A stretch of 64,000 bases of DNA from Gaiellasilicea sp963745775. GTDB taxonomy: Bacteria; Actinomycetota; Thermoleophilia; Gaiellales; Gaiellaceae. Shown one piece after another: positions 40,445-47,364 of the stretch (positions are counted from its first letter, which is position 1; each line of letters starts with the position of its first letter). The translations under genes and the position numbers were made by a program. The stretch covers positions 124,001-188,000 of the forward strand of contig CAVUYY010000001.1 in NCBI GenBank assembly GCA_963745775.1, written 5' to 3'. The notes under the pieces were generated by a model. It was not told the DNA's origin. It did not search any database and worked only from the letters and a program-made list of their open reading frames with translations.

Positions 40445-40987
40445 CTACGGCACTCCGAGCGAGTACTCCCAACCTTCCTGCCACTCAAACGGCGCGTAGA
40501 ACAGGTCATCGAGCCTCGTCCCGTTCGCGGCGCCTTCGAGGGCGTACCAGGTCGCCATATGGCCGATCATGAGCACGCGGTCTCCGTCGCGTTCCCTGGT
40601 GAGTTCATGCAGGAACGCGTCGACTCGCTGCACCGCTTCGCGCCAACTCTCACCCTGGGGGAAACGCTCGTCAAGCGAGTCTGGCCCGTCCGCATCCAGC
40701 TGCGCCCGGGGGACACCGTTCAAAAGGCCGTAGTTGCACTCACGCAAGCGCTTCTCGCGGATGATGGGCATGTCCGTATCGGCGAAAGCAATCTCGGCGG
40801 TCTCAACTGCCCGGCCAAGGTCGGAGACGTAGACAGTGGCAATCCCGTCGTTGCGGCGTCGGTCGCCAAGCTCTCGGGCGAGGCCGCGCCCACGATCGGA
40901 CAGCTTCCCGTCGAGCCAACCTGTAGCGCGCCCCAGCTCGTTGTCCTCGCTGAGCGCATGCGTCTCGAAGATCAGTCCCACGGCCAC
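40445..40987 (-). CDS. histidine phosphatase family protein
   Basis: 180 residues. The phosphoglycerate-mutase-like plan is present: GLIFETHALSEDN (the usual RHG is THA, keeping the nucleophilic His), DRGRGLARELGDR, VYVSDLGRAVETAEI, LRECNYGLLNG with the acid, GESWREAVQRVDAFL and VLMIGHMATWYALEG with the second His. Loss of the Arg of RHG may change activity. Minus-strand gene between repeats. Confidence 0.87.
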   Translation of the reverse strand: MAVGLIFETHALSEDNELGRATGWLDGKLSDRGRGLARELGDRRRNDGIATVYVSDLGRAVETAEIAFADTDMPIIREKRLRECNYGLLNGVPRAQLDADGPDSLDERFPQGESWREAVQRVDAFLHELTRERDGDRVLMIGHMATWYALEGAANGTRLDDLFYAPFEWQEGWEYSLGVP

Positions 40988-41044
40988 GACCCTTCACCGT
41001 AACCGCCTTGCTGAGCGGGCAGTCGAGAAGCGGGATTACTCGGC

Positions 41045-41072
41045 TGGGCCAGCGTTCGGGAATGACGCCTGA
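41045..41072 (+). repeat. cassette-array repeat, copy 23
   Basis: Consensus blocks TGGGCCAG, CGTTCGGGAATG and ACGCCTGA. Confidence 0.93.
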
Positions 41073-41083
41073 GCACGGGCTTC

Positions 41084-41089
41084 TATAGT
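41084..41089 (+). promoter_or_regulatory. -10 box TATAGT within a cassette
   Basis: TATAGT lies 7 bases before the ATG at 41097 and only 12 bases after the repeat. The cassette gene therefore appears to carry its own leaderless promoter. Confidence 0.5.
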
Positions 41090-41096
41090 CCCGCGA

Positions 41097-41321
41097 ATGC
41101 AGAACGACGTACTCGAGGAAGCCGCCCTCGGCTATGAGGCGGCGGCAGCGGATCTCGAGCTAGCCGCACGGCACTGCCGAACCGCGGCGCAGCACTTCCG
41201 GGACGGCGAAATTCCACGGGCAGCCGCCCACGCCTGGGCGGCGTTCGGACATGTTCGGATCGCTGAGGACTCGTTGGAGCGCCAGGCTCGTACGCACGCT
41301 CACAAGTCAAACCCCCTCTAG
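41097..41321 (+). CDS. small helical protein, cassette family member B
   Basis: 74 residues: LEEAALGYEAAAADLELAAR, HCRTAAQHFRDGEIPRAAAH and AWAAFGHVRIAEDSLERQAR. Homologue of 35473-35697. Here it precedes the duplicated acetyltransferase; in the first locus it follows it. Function not recognised. Confidence 0.76.
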   Translation: MQNDVLEEAALGYEAAAADLELAARHCRTAAQHFRDGEIPRAAAHAWAAFGHVRIAEDSLERQARTHAHKSNPL

Positions 41322-41339
41322 CGAGCCGTCCCGCTCGGC

Positions 41340-41367
41340 TGGGCCAGTGTTCCGCAATCCACCCTGA
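41340..41367 (+). repeat. cassette-array repeat, copy 24
   Basis: Blocks TGGGCCAG, TGTTCCGCAATC and CACCCTGA. Shares the rare CCGCAAT centre with copy 13; preceded by GCTCGGC, unlike copy 13, so homology of the duplicated unit begins within the repeat. Confidence 0.9.
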
Positions 41368-41403
41368 GCTTGGCACGGCCCGGTCTCCCTTAAGCTGCGG
41401 CCG

Positions 41404-41997
41404 GTGACCGAGCACGCCGCCGCGACCCTCACCGTTCGACCTCTGACTCCGGAGACGTGGGACGCGTTCGCGGGCCTCGCGGAACGACACAACGGCGTGT
41501 GGGGCGGTTGCTGGTGTACGTGGTTCCACACCTTCCACGCCGAGAAGGAGTTCTCGTACGACGCCAATCGAGCACTCAAGGAGCGACTCGTCCGCGAGGG
41601 CCGAGCCCACGCCGCGCTGGTCTTCGACGGCGACGTCGCCGTCGGGTGGTGCCAGTTCGGAAGCCCGGACGAGCTGAAGAACATCAAGCACCGCAAGGAG
41701 TACGAGGCCGAGCTCGACAGCCTGCCGGACTACCGCCTGACGTGCTTCTTCGTCGACAAGCGCTACCGGCGCCGCGGCGTCTCGGCCCTGGCGCTTCAGG
41801 GCGCGCTAGATCTGATCGCCAAGGCTGGCGGCGGCGTGGTGGAGGCTTATCCCCAGGACACCGGCGGCAAGAAGATCACGGCGTCGTTCCTCTACAGCGT
41901 CACCCGCAGCCTGTTCGAACAAGCCGGTTTCAGCTACGTGCGGCCCAAGGGCAAGAACCACACCGTGATGCGGACGACGATCGACCCGGCCCGGTAG
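41404..41997 (+). CDS. GNAT family acetyltransferase, duplicated cassette copy B
   Basis: 197 residues, identical in protein to 34752-35345. The three coding differences (GCT/GCC, CTG/CTA, ACT/ACC) are silent, which points to a recent duplication or transfer with retained function. The following 55 bases are also shared, up to the next repeat. See the entry for copy A for domains. Confidence 0.9.
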   Translation: MTEHAAATLTVRPLTPETWDAFAGLAERHNGVWGGCWCTWFHTFHAEKEFSYDANRALKERLVREGRAHAALVFDGDVAVGWCQFGSPDELKNIKHRKEYEAELDSLPDYRLTCFFVDKRYRRRGVSALALQGALDLIAKAGGGVVEAYPQDTGGKKITASFLYSVTRSLFEQAGFSYVRPKGKNHTVMRTTIDPAR

Positions 41998-42057
41998 CCG
42001 GAGACGCGCTAGGCGGCTTGGGCAAGATGACCGGTTTCGAAGTCGTCGACGCTCGGC

Positions 42058-42085
42058 TGTGCCAGCGTTCGGGAATGACGCCTGA
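42058..42085 (+). repeat. cassette-array repeat, copy 25
   Basis: Blocks TGTGCCAG, CGTTCGGGAATG and ACGCCTGA. Confidence 0.9.
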
Positions 42086-42212
42086 AGGGTTCTCCGTCGC
42101 GAGAGTTCAGCCCGCTACTAGGAGGCTACCCGGGCCGGCGCGCGTTGGGGCATGCTTGCGTTCGTGCTCCGACGGCGCGTGACTACCCCTTCTGGTTCCG
42201 AGCCGGCCTGAC

Positions 42213-42671
42213 GTGCGGATCTACGTCGCGGGCGCGCTTTTCTCCGAGGCGGAGCGGGCGTGGCTCGACGGACTTGCAGCGAGGCTTCGCGGGGAGGGTT
42301 TCGAGTGCTTCGTGCCGCACGAGCAGTTCGGCGAGCTGACGGAGCTCACGGCCGCCGAGGTGTACCGCGTCGACGCCGAGGGCGTGCGCTCCGCGAACGT
42401 GCTGCTCGCATGGCTCGACGGGCCGAGCATCGACGACGGCACGGCCTGCGAGATCGGGATGTTCGCCGAGCTCGTCGAACGCGACATGAGGCGGTACCGC
42501 GGCATCGTCGGCCTCGTCACAGACCTGCGTCTCGAGCGACGGAGGGGGAATGCGGCCGGCGACGGGATGAATCTCTTCGTGGCCGGGGCGATCGAGGCCT
42601 GCGGACGCATCTGCTGGTCGGTGGACGAGGCGGTCGAAGTGCTGCGGGAGCTCGAGTCGCAGCCCCGCTGA
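42213..42671 (+). CDS. nucleoside 2-deoxyribosyltransferase-like protein
   Basis: 152 residues from a GTG: MRIYVAGALFSEAERAWLDG, GFECFVPHEQFGELTELTAA, RVDAEGVRSANVLLAWLDGP, SIDDGTACEIGMFAELVERD and GMNLFVAGAIEACGRICWSV. The DGT-x-CEIG and N-LF-x-x-G motifs match the family that exchanges bases on deoxyribonucleosides. Ends 2 bases before repeat copy 26. Confidence 0.88.
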   Translation: MRIYVAGALFSEAERAWLDGLAARLRGEGFECFVPHEQFGELTELTAAEVYRVDAEGVRSANVLLAWLDGPSIDDGTACEIGMFAELVERDMRRYRGIVGLVTDLRLERRRGNAAGDGMNLFVAGAIEACGRICWSVDEAVEVLRELESQPR

Positions 42672-42673
42672 CG

Positions 42674-42701
42674 TGGGCCAGCGTTCGGGAATGACGCCTG
42701 A
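42674..42701 (+). repeat. cassette-array repeat, copy 26
   Basis: Consensus blocks. CCCGCT (42664-42669) before it and AGCGGG (42701-42706) after it could extend the hairpin by 6 bp. Confidence 0.93.
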
Positions 42702-42855
42702 GCGGGCTGTTGACTAGAGCGACGCAGCGAACTCGCGCAGGCGTGACGTCCGACTCTCGAAGCCCGACTGAACCATCAGTTCGAATGAGCAAGGGGGCTA
42801 GACTCGCGGTCGCGAGGGGTCGGGCGGATCGAGACGGGGTGGTTGCGGTTGCCCC

Positions 42856-43488
42856 GTGGACAGGAGAGAGCTGGCCGTGATCGAGGAGCGGTTTCCATTC
42901 CGGCTGCGCGGAGCTGAGGGCAGCGTGATCGTCTCGTTCCATGGCAACGAGGATCCGCAGCGATGGGGTTACGGCACGCTCGGGCTCGCATGGCCTACAG
43001 AACTCGCGCAAGGGCTTCCGGTACTCACGGCGCGGACGGAGTGTTCGCTCGCCGGGTACGCAGCGATCATGGGTTGGGTTCAGATAGTGCGCATCGACGT
43101 GCTTGAATCGAGTCAGCCGCTGGCGGCTGGCGTCGACGAAGCACCCGCCGGTCATCACGCGTGGGTCGACGGCCCGCCGCAGCTCCGTGGCCTCGGCGTA
43201 CCGTTCACGTCGTTCGGCGAGTGTCCGACGCTGTTCGACGCGCCGGCGTCAACCGAGAGCGACACCACCTTCTTTGCCGACTCGTGGTTGACGGCGAGCC
43301 CAGATGCTTTGATCAGCCGCGAGTCGTTTCCGGTTCTCGGGCTGCGCTGGGGCTACTCGACGCGCGCGGGGCAGCCACACGAGCTTCACGAGCCGGCGCT
43401 GCTCGACGAAAGCCATTGGGCTGAGGAGCTGCCCCTCCTGCGCGAGACGTTCACGGATTGGCAGTTCAGACCGGAATGGCCCAGGTAG
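42856..43488 (+). CDS. hypothetical protein
   Basis: 210 residues from a GTG: LAVIEERFPFRLRGAEGSVI, GWVQIVRIDVLESSQPLAAG, LGVPFTSFGECPTLFDAPAS, TFFADSWLTASPDALISRES and HWAEELPLLRETFTDWQFRP. The sequence looks like a complete globular protein, and I do not recognise its family. Last gene of the array. Confidence 0.75.
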   Translation: MDRRELAVIEERFPFRLRGAEGSVIVSFHGNEDPQRWGYGTLGLAWPTELAQGLPVLTARTECSLAGYAAIMGWVQIVRIDVLESSQPLAAGVDEAPAGHHAWVDGPPQLRGLGVPFTSFGECPTLFDAPASTESDTTFFADSWLTASPDALISRESFPVLGLRWGYSTRAGQPHELHEPALLDESHWAEELPLLRETFTDWQFRPEWPR

Positions 43489-43534
43489 GACTCGCGCACC
43501 CGACGATCGACGGTCTAATCGCCCCACGTTGGCC

Positions 43535-43557
43535 TGGGCGAGCGTGCTCTCGCCTGA
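43535..43557 (+). repeat. cassette-array repeat, copy 27 (short form)
   Basis: TGGGCGAGCGTG then CTCTCGCCTGA; GCGAG and CTCGC pair. Same short variant as copy 17. It marks the right end of the array, 7 bases before the cysN stop. Confidence 0.72.
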
Positions 43558-43563
43558 GCGCGG

Positions 43564-44832
43564 CTAGCTTGCTACGGAGAGGATCATCCCGGCGCCGACT
43601 GTGTCGTTCGTCGACTCGTCGATCAGGATGAAGGCGCCCGTGGTTCGGTTCTCGGCGTAGGGGTCAACGGCCAGCGGCTCCGCCAGCCGGAACCTCACGC
43701 GGGCGATGTCGTTCAGCTCCAAGCGCTCCGGCGAGGGCTGGTCTTCGAGCGTGTGGATATCGACCACCGAGAGCAGCTCGTCCGCGATCGCGCGCACCGT
43801 GCGCGTCGTGTGCTTTACCACCAGCCGAGCTCGCGGCTCGAGCGGGCGCTCCGCCATCCAGCACACCGTCGCCTCGAGCTCGCGCGCGACCGACGGCGCC
43901 TCGGCGGGGTCAGCGAGCATGTCGCCGCGGGAGACGTCGAGGTCGTCGGCGAGGCGGATCGTCACCGACATTCCCGGCACGCCGCGATCCGGCTCGACTG
44001 CGGCCACGGTCGTCCGCCGGCCGGACGGGAGCACGACGACGTCGTCGCCCGCCGCCCACACGCCGCCTGCGATCTGACCGCCGTAGCCGCGGTAATCGTG
44101 ATGCTCGTCCGAGATCGGCCGGATCACCCACTGCACCGGGAACCGCCGGTGCGCGAGGTCGCGGTCGCCTGCGATCTCGACCGTCTCGAGATGCTCGAGC
44201 AGCGTCGGCCCCTCGTACCAGGACATCCCTTCGCCGCGCTCGACCACGTTGTCGCCTCGCAGCGCGCTCATCGGGATCACGCGCACGTCGCGCAGCCCCA
44301 GCCGCTCGCTCGTCTCGCGGAGCTCCTGCTCGATCTCCCGGAACCGCTCCTCCGAGAACCCGATCAGATCCATCTTGTTCACCGCGACGACGACGTGCGG
44401 GATCCCGAGGATCGCCGCGATGTACGAGTGGCGGCGCGTCTGCTCGACGACGCCCTTCCGCGCGTCGAGGAGGATGATCGCCACGTCGGCGGTCGAGGCG
44501 CCCGTGACCATGTTGCGCGTGTACTGGACGTGGCCGGGCGCGTCCGCGAGCTGGAAGCGGCGGCGCGGCGTCACGAACGAGCGGTAGGCGACGTCGATCG
44601 TGATCCCCTGCTCGCGCTCGGCGCGGAGGCCGTCCGTGAGCAGGGCGAGGTTGACGTAGCCGTCGCCGCGTCGCTTCGACGTCTCCTCGATGTGCTCGAG
44701 CTGGTCGACGAGGATCTGCTTCGTGTCGTAGAGGAGCCGCCCGATCAGGGTCGACTTGCCGTCATCCACCGAGCCCGCCGTGACGAGACGGAGCAGCTCG
44801 GTGTCGAGCATCGCGCTAGAAGTAACCGACAC
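43564..44832 (-). CDS. cysN: sulfate adenylyltransferase subunit 1 (GTPase)
   Basis: 422 residues. GTPase motifs: G1 AGSVDDGKSTLIGRLLYD, G2 EREQGITIDVAYRSF, G3 DAPGHVQYTRNM and G4 AVNKMDLIG. It drives formation of APS from ATP and sulfate with CysD. No fused APS kinase (CysC) domain follows. The GTG at 44832 has GGAGG 9 bases upstream inside the cysD end; an ATG at 44811 is an alternative. Confidence 0.95.
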   Translation of the reverse strand: MSVTSSAMLDTELLRLVTAGSVDDGKSTLIGRLLYDTKQILVDQLEHIEETSKRRGDGYVNLALLTDGLRAEREQGITIDVAYRSFVTPRRRFQLADAPGHVQYTRNMVTGASTADVAIILLDARKGVVEQTRRHSYIAAILGIPHVVVAVNKMDLIGFSEERFREIEQELRETSERLGLRDVRVIPMSALRGDNVVERGEGMSWYEGPTLLEHLETVEIAGDRDLAHRRFPVQWVIRPISDEHHDYRGYGGQIAGGVWAAGDDVVVLPSGRRTTVAAVEPDRGVPGMSVTIRLADDLDVSRGDMLADPAEAPSVARELEATVCWMAERPLEPRARLVVKHTTRTVRAIADELLSVVDIHTLEDQPSPERLELNDIARVRFRLAEPLAVDPYAENRTTGAFILIDESTNDTVGAGMILSVAS

Positions 44833-45727
44833 GCTTGCGATCCTCCATCGCGGCCTCGCTCGCGCGGTCGTCGGCGCGGGTCTCGCCCCGCTCGGTCACG
44901 CGGGTCGCGGCGATCTCGGCGACGACGTCCTCGAGCGAGCTCGCCTCCGACGCGACCGCGCCGGTGCAGCTCATGTCGCCGACCGTGCGGAAGCGGACGG
45001 AGACGGTGAACGGATCCTCGCCGTCCATCCGCTCCAGAAACTCACTGACCGCGTAGAGCATTCCGTCGCGCTTGAACACCTCGCGCTCGTGGGCGAAGTA
45101 GATCGGCGGCAGCTCGAGCTCTTCGCGGGCGATGTACTGCCACACGTCGAGCTCCGTCCAGTTCGAGATCGGGAAGACGCGCACCTGCTCGCCGCGGCGG
45201 AGGCGGCCGTTGTAGAGGTTCCAGAGCTCGGGGCGCTGCGCGCGCGGGTTCCACTGGCCGAAGTCGTCGCGGAAGCTGAAGATCCGCTCCTTCGCCCGGG
45301 CGCGCTCCTCGTCGCGGCGGGCGCCGCCGATCGCCGCGTCGAAGCGGTGCTCCTCGATCGCGTCGAGCAGCGTGGTCGTCTGGAGCTGGTTCCGCGAGGC
45401 GCGCGGCCCGGTCTCCTCGACCACGCGGCCGTTGTCGATCGACTCCTGTACCGAGGCGACGATCAGCGTCTCGCCGAGCTCGGCGACGCGGCGGTCGCGG
45501 TACTCGATCACCTCGGGGAAGTTGTGGCCCGTGTCGACGTGCATGACCGGGAACGGGAACTTGCCGGGGCGGAAGGCCTTCTCCGCGAGCCGCAGGAGCA
45601 CGATCGAGTCCTTGCCGCCGGAGAAGAGCAGGACCGGCCGCTCGAGCTCGGCGGCGACCTCGCGCATGATGTGGACTGCCTCCGCCTCGAGCTCGTCGAG
45701 GTGGGAGAGATGGATGGGAGCGCTCAC
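44816..45727 (-). CDS. cysD: sulfate adenylyltransferase subunit 2
   Basis: 303 residues from the GTG at 45727 (overlapping the cysH stop). PP-loop LLFSGGKDSIVLLRLAEKAF, VMHVDTGHNFPEVIEYRDRR, FDAAIGGARRDEERARAKER, VFPISNWTELDVWQYIAREE and the family C-terminus ASEAAMEDRKRVGYF. Adenylyl-transferring partner of CysN in cytosolic sulfate assimilation. Confidence 0.96.
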   Translation of the reverse strand: MSAPIHLSHLDELEAEAVHIMREVAAELERPVLLFSGGKDSIVLLRLAEKAFRPGKFPFPVMHVDTGHNFPEVIEYRDRRVAELGETLIVASVQESIDNGRVVEETGPRASRNQLQTTTLLDAIEEHRFDAAIGGARRDEERARAKERIFSFRDDFGQWNPRAQRPELWNLYNGRLRRGEQVRVFPISNWTELDVWQYIAREELELPPIYFAHEREVFKRDGMLYAVSEFLERMDGEDPFTVSVRFRTVGDMSCTGAVASEASSLEDVVAEIAATRVTERGETRADDRASEAAMEDRKRVGYF

Positions 45728-46428
45728 GAGCCCGGATGCAGTCCGCATTCGGTCCGGTCGCTGCCGGCCCAGCGGCCCTCGCGACCGTCGCCGGGAAGCG
45801 TCGAGTGCGTGTCGCCGATCGACGCATAGCCGCGGTCGTGCAGCGCGTTGTAGGGGAGGCCGCGCTCCCGGATGTACGCCCAGCAGTCGTCGTCGCTCCA
45901 GTCGGCGAGCGGGTTCGCCTTCCACAGCTCGTGCGCCTCGTCCCAGCCGAGCTTCGGCGCGTTGGCGCGGGTCGGCGACTGGTCGCGACGGACACCCGTG
46001 ATCCAGCAGTCGAGGTCTCCGAGCGCGCGCGCGAGCGGCTCGACCTTCGCGACCGCGAGGTAGAGGTCGGGCTTGCGCTCCCAGAGGTTCTCGCCGTGCG
46101 TCGCCGTCAGCTCCTCGGCGCTCGGGCCCTCGAACAGCTCGATCTTCGTGTCGTAGCGGCGCTCGACCTCGCGCCAGAGCTCGTACGTCTCCGGGAAGAG
46201 GTAGTGGGTATCGATCGCGAAGACGCGCGCCTTCGGCTCGGCGGCGAAGAGCAGGTCGAGGAGGACGGCCTCCTCCTTCTGGAAGGAGCAGGCGAGCGCG
46301 AGGCGGGGGTGGAAGCGCTCGACGAGGTCGCGGAGAAGCTGCTCGGCGCTCAGCGCCTCCGAGCGCTCGACGAGCACCTCGATCGATTCGACGTTCGTCG
46401 CCACGCCCGGCAGACTAGCGAACTTCAT
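45724..46428 (-). CDS. cysH: phosphoadenylyl-sulfate reductase, PAPS type by motif
   Basis: 234 residues. LALACSFQKEEAVLLDLLFA (PP-loop-like), WITGVRRDQSPTRANAPKL, NPLADWSDDDCWAYIRERGL, SIGDTHSTLPGDGREGRWAG and the catalytic ECGLH end. The four cysteines that hold a [4Fe-4S] cluster in APS reductases (a CC pair before RKVEPL and CxxC after SIG) are replaced by LYLAVAKVEPL and SIGDTHS, the PAPS-reductase pattern. That would need an APS kinase, which is not in the window. Confidence 0.92.
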   Translation of the reverse strand: MKFASLPGVATNVESIEVLVERSEALSAEQLLRDLVERFHPRLALACSFQKEEAVLLDLLFAAEPKARVFAIDTHYLFPETYELWREVERRYDTKIELFEGPSAEELTATHGENLWERKPDLYLAVAKVEPLARALGDLDCWITGVRRDQSPTRANAPKLGWDEAHELWKANPLADWSDDDCWAYIRERGLPYNALHDRGYASIGDTHSTLPGDGREGRWAGSDRTECGLHPGS

Positions 46429-46433
46429 AACGC

Positions 46434-46470
46434 AAGCTAATCGACAGTATTAGTCGGCAACGGGTAAAGT
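46434..46470. promoter_or_regulatory. divergent cysH / tauE promoter region with inverted repeat
   Basis: Rightward: TCGACA (46441-46446), 18 bases, TAAAGT (46465-46470), then 6 bases to the GTG at 46477. Leftward: TAGCTT (46434-46439) 5 bases before the cysH ATG. CTAAT (46437-46441) and ATTAG (46449-46453) form an inverted repeat over both, a candidate operator for sulfur control. Confidence 0.5.
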
Positions 46471-46476
46471 CGTCGG

Positions 46477-47364
46477 GTGGATCCGAAGCTCGCGATCGCC
46501 GGCCTCTTCGTCGGGCTGCTTGTCGGGATGACCGGAATGGGCGGCGGCTCGCTGATGACGCCGATGCTCGTCTTCCTCTTCGGCTTCAAGCCGACCGTCG
46601 CGATCGGCACCGACATCGTCCACGGAGCGATCTTCAAGTCCTTCGGCGCCGTGCGCCACCGGCAGCTCGGGACGGTTCATGCGCGGCTGACTCTCTGGAT
46701 GCTCGCCGGCTCGGCGCCGTTCTCGCTTCTCGGGGTTGCCCTCTCGACCTGGCTTGCGCGCCGGTACGGCGACGGCTTCGAGGACGCGGCCGCGATCATC
46801 CTCGGCGTGGCGCTGATCGCCGGCGGTGTCGGATTCGCGGTCAAGACCTTCGTCACGGGCCGCGTGAAGAGCGACCTGCCGTTCGTGCTCAGTCGCGGCG
46901 ACAAGAAGGTCGCGCTCGCGCTCGGCATGAGCGGCGGCTTCATCGTCGGGCTCACGTCGGTGGGCAGCGGCACGTTCTTCGGGCTCGTGATGCTGCTCGT
47001 CTTCCCGCTGACCGCCTCGAAGGTCGTCGGCACGGACATCTTCCACGCGGCAGCGCTCCTCTGGGTCGCGGGCGCCGGCCATCTCGTCGCCGGCAACGTC
47101 GACCTGGCGGCGACAGGATCGCTGCTCGTCGGCTCGATCCCGGGCGTGCTGCTCGGGAGCAACATCTCCGTGAAGCTGCCGGACCGGGCGCTCCGCCTCG
47201 GCCTCGCGACGACGCTGACGCTGGCGGGGCTGAAGCTCGTCGAGATGCCCGGCGCAGAACTCGTGATCCTGGCCGTTCTCGGCGTGATAGCGGTGCTGCT
47301 CGTCGGCGCGGGCGTCCGCCGCGTCACGCGACGCCGGCCGCCGCTCGCGCCCGACCCTCGCTAG
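46477..47364 (+). CDS. TauE/SafE family sulfite/organosulfonate exporter
   Basis: 295 residues, eight hydrophobic spans. IAGLFVGLLVGMTGMGGGSL (GxGGG loop), FKPTVAIGTDIVHGAIFKSF, then the second half repeat GFIVGLTSVGSGTFFGLVML and SKVVGTDIFHAAALLWVAGA. Divergence from cysH-D-N suggests export of excess sulfite or import of a sulfur compound. The internal two-fold repeat is typical. Confidence 0.92.
   Translation: MDPKLAIAGLFVGLLVGMTGMGGGSLMTPMLVFLFGFKPTVAIGTDIVHGAIFKSFGAVRHRQLGTVHARLTLWMLAGSAPFSLLGVALSTWLARRYGDGFEDAAAIILGVALIAGGVGFAVKTFVTGRVKSDLPFVLSRGDKKVALALGMSGGFIVGLTSVGSGTFFGLVMLLVFPLTASKVVGTDIFHAAALLWVAGAGHLVAGNVDLAATGSLLVGSIPGVLLGSNISVKLPDRALRLGLATTLTLAGLKLVEMPGAELVILAVLGVIAVLLVGAGVRRVTRRRPPLAPDPR

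Noticed and set aside
21343..43557. CRISPR array
   Set aside because: Repeats are 240-3400 bases apart with whole genes between; no constant spacer length and no cas genes.
21343..43557. Canonical integron attC sites
   Set aside because: A GTT triplet is conserved, but the GTTRRRY/RYYYAAC pair with the usual 60-140-base palindrome is not found upstream, and no IntI is present. Kept only as an analogy.
21343..43557. Repeats as ordinary transcription terminators
   Set aside because: They keep one orientation while genes on both sides face either way, and clear strong hairpin terminators of other sequence exist in the same region.
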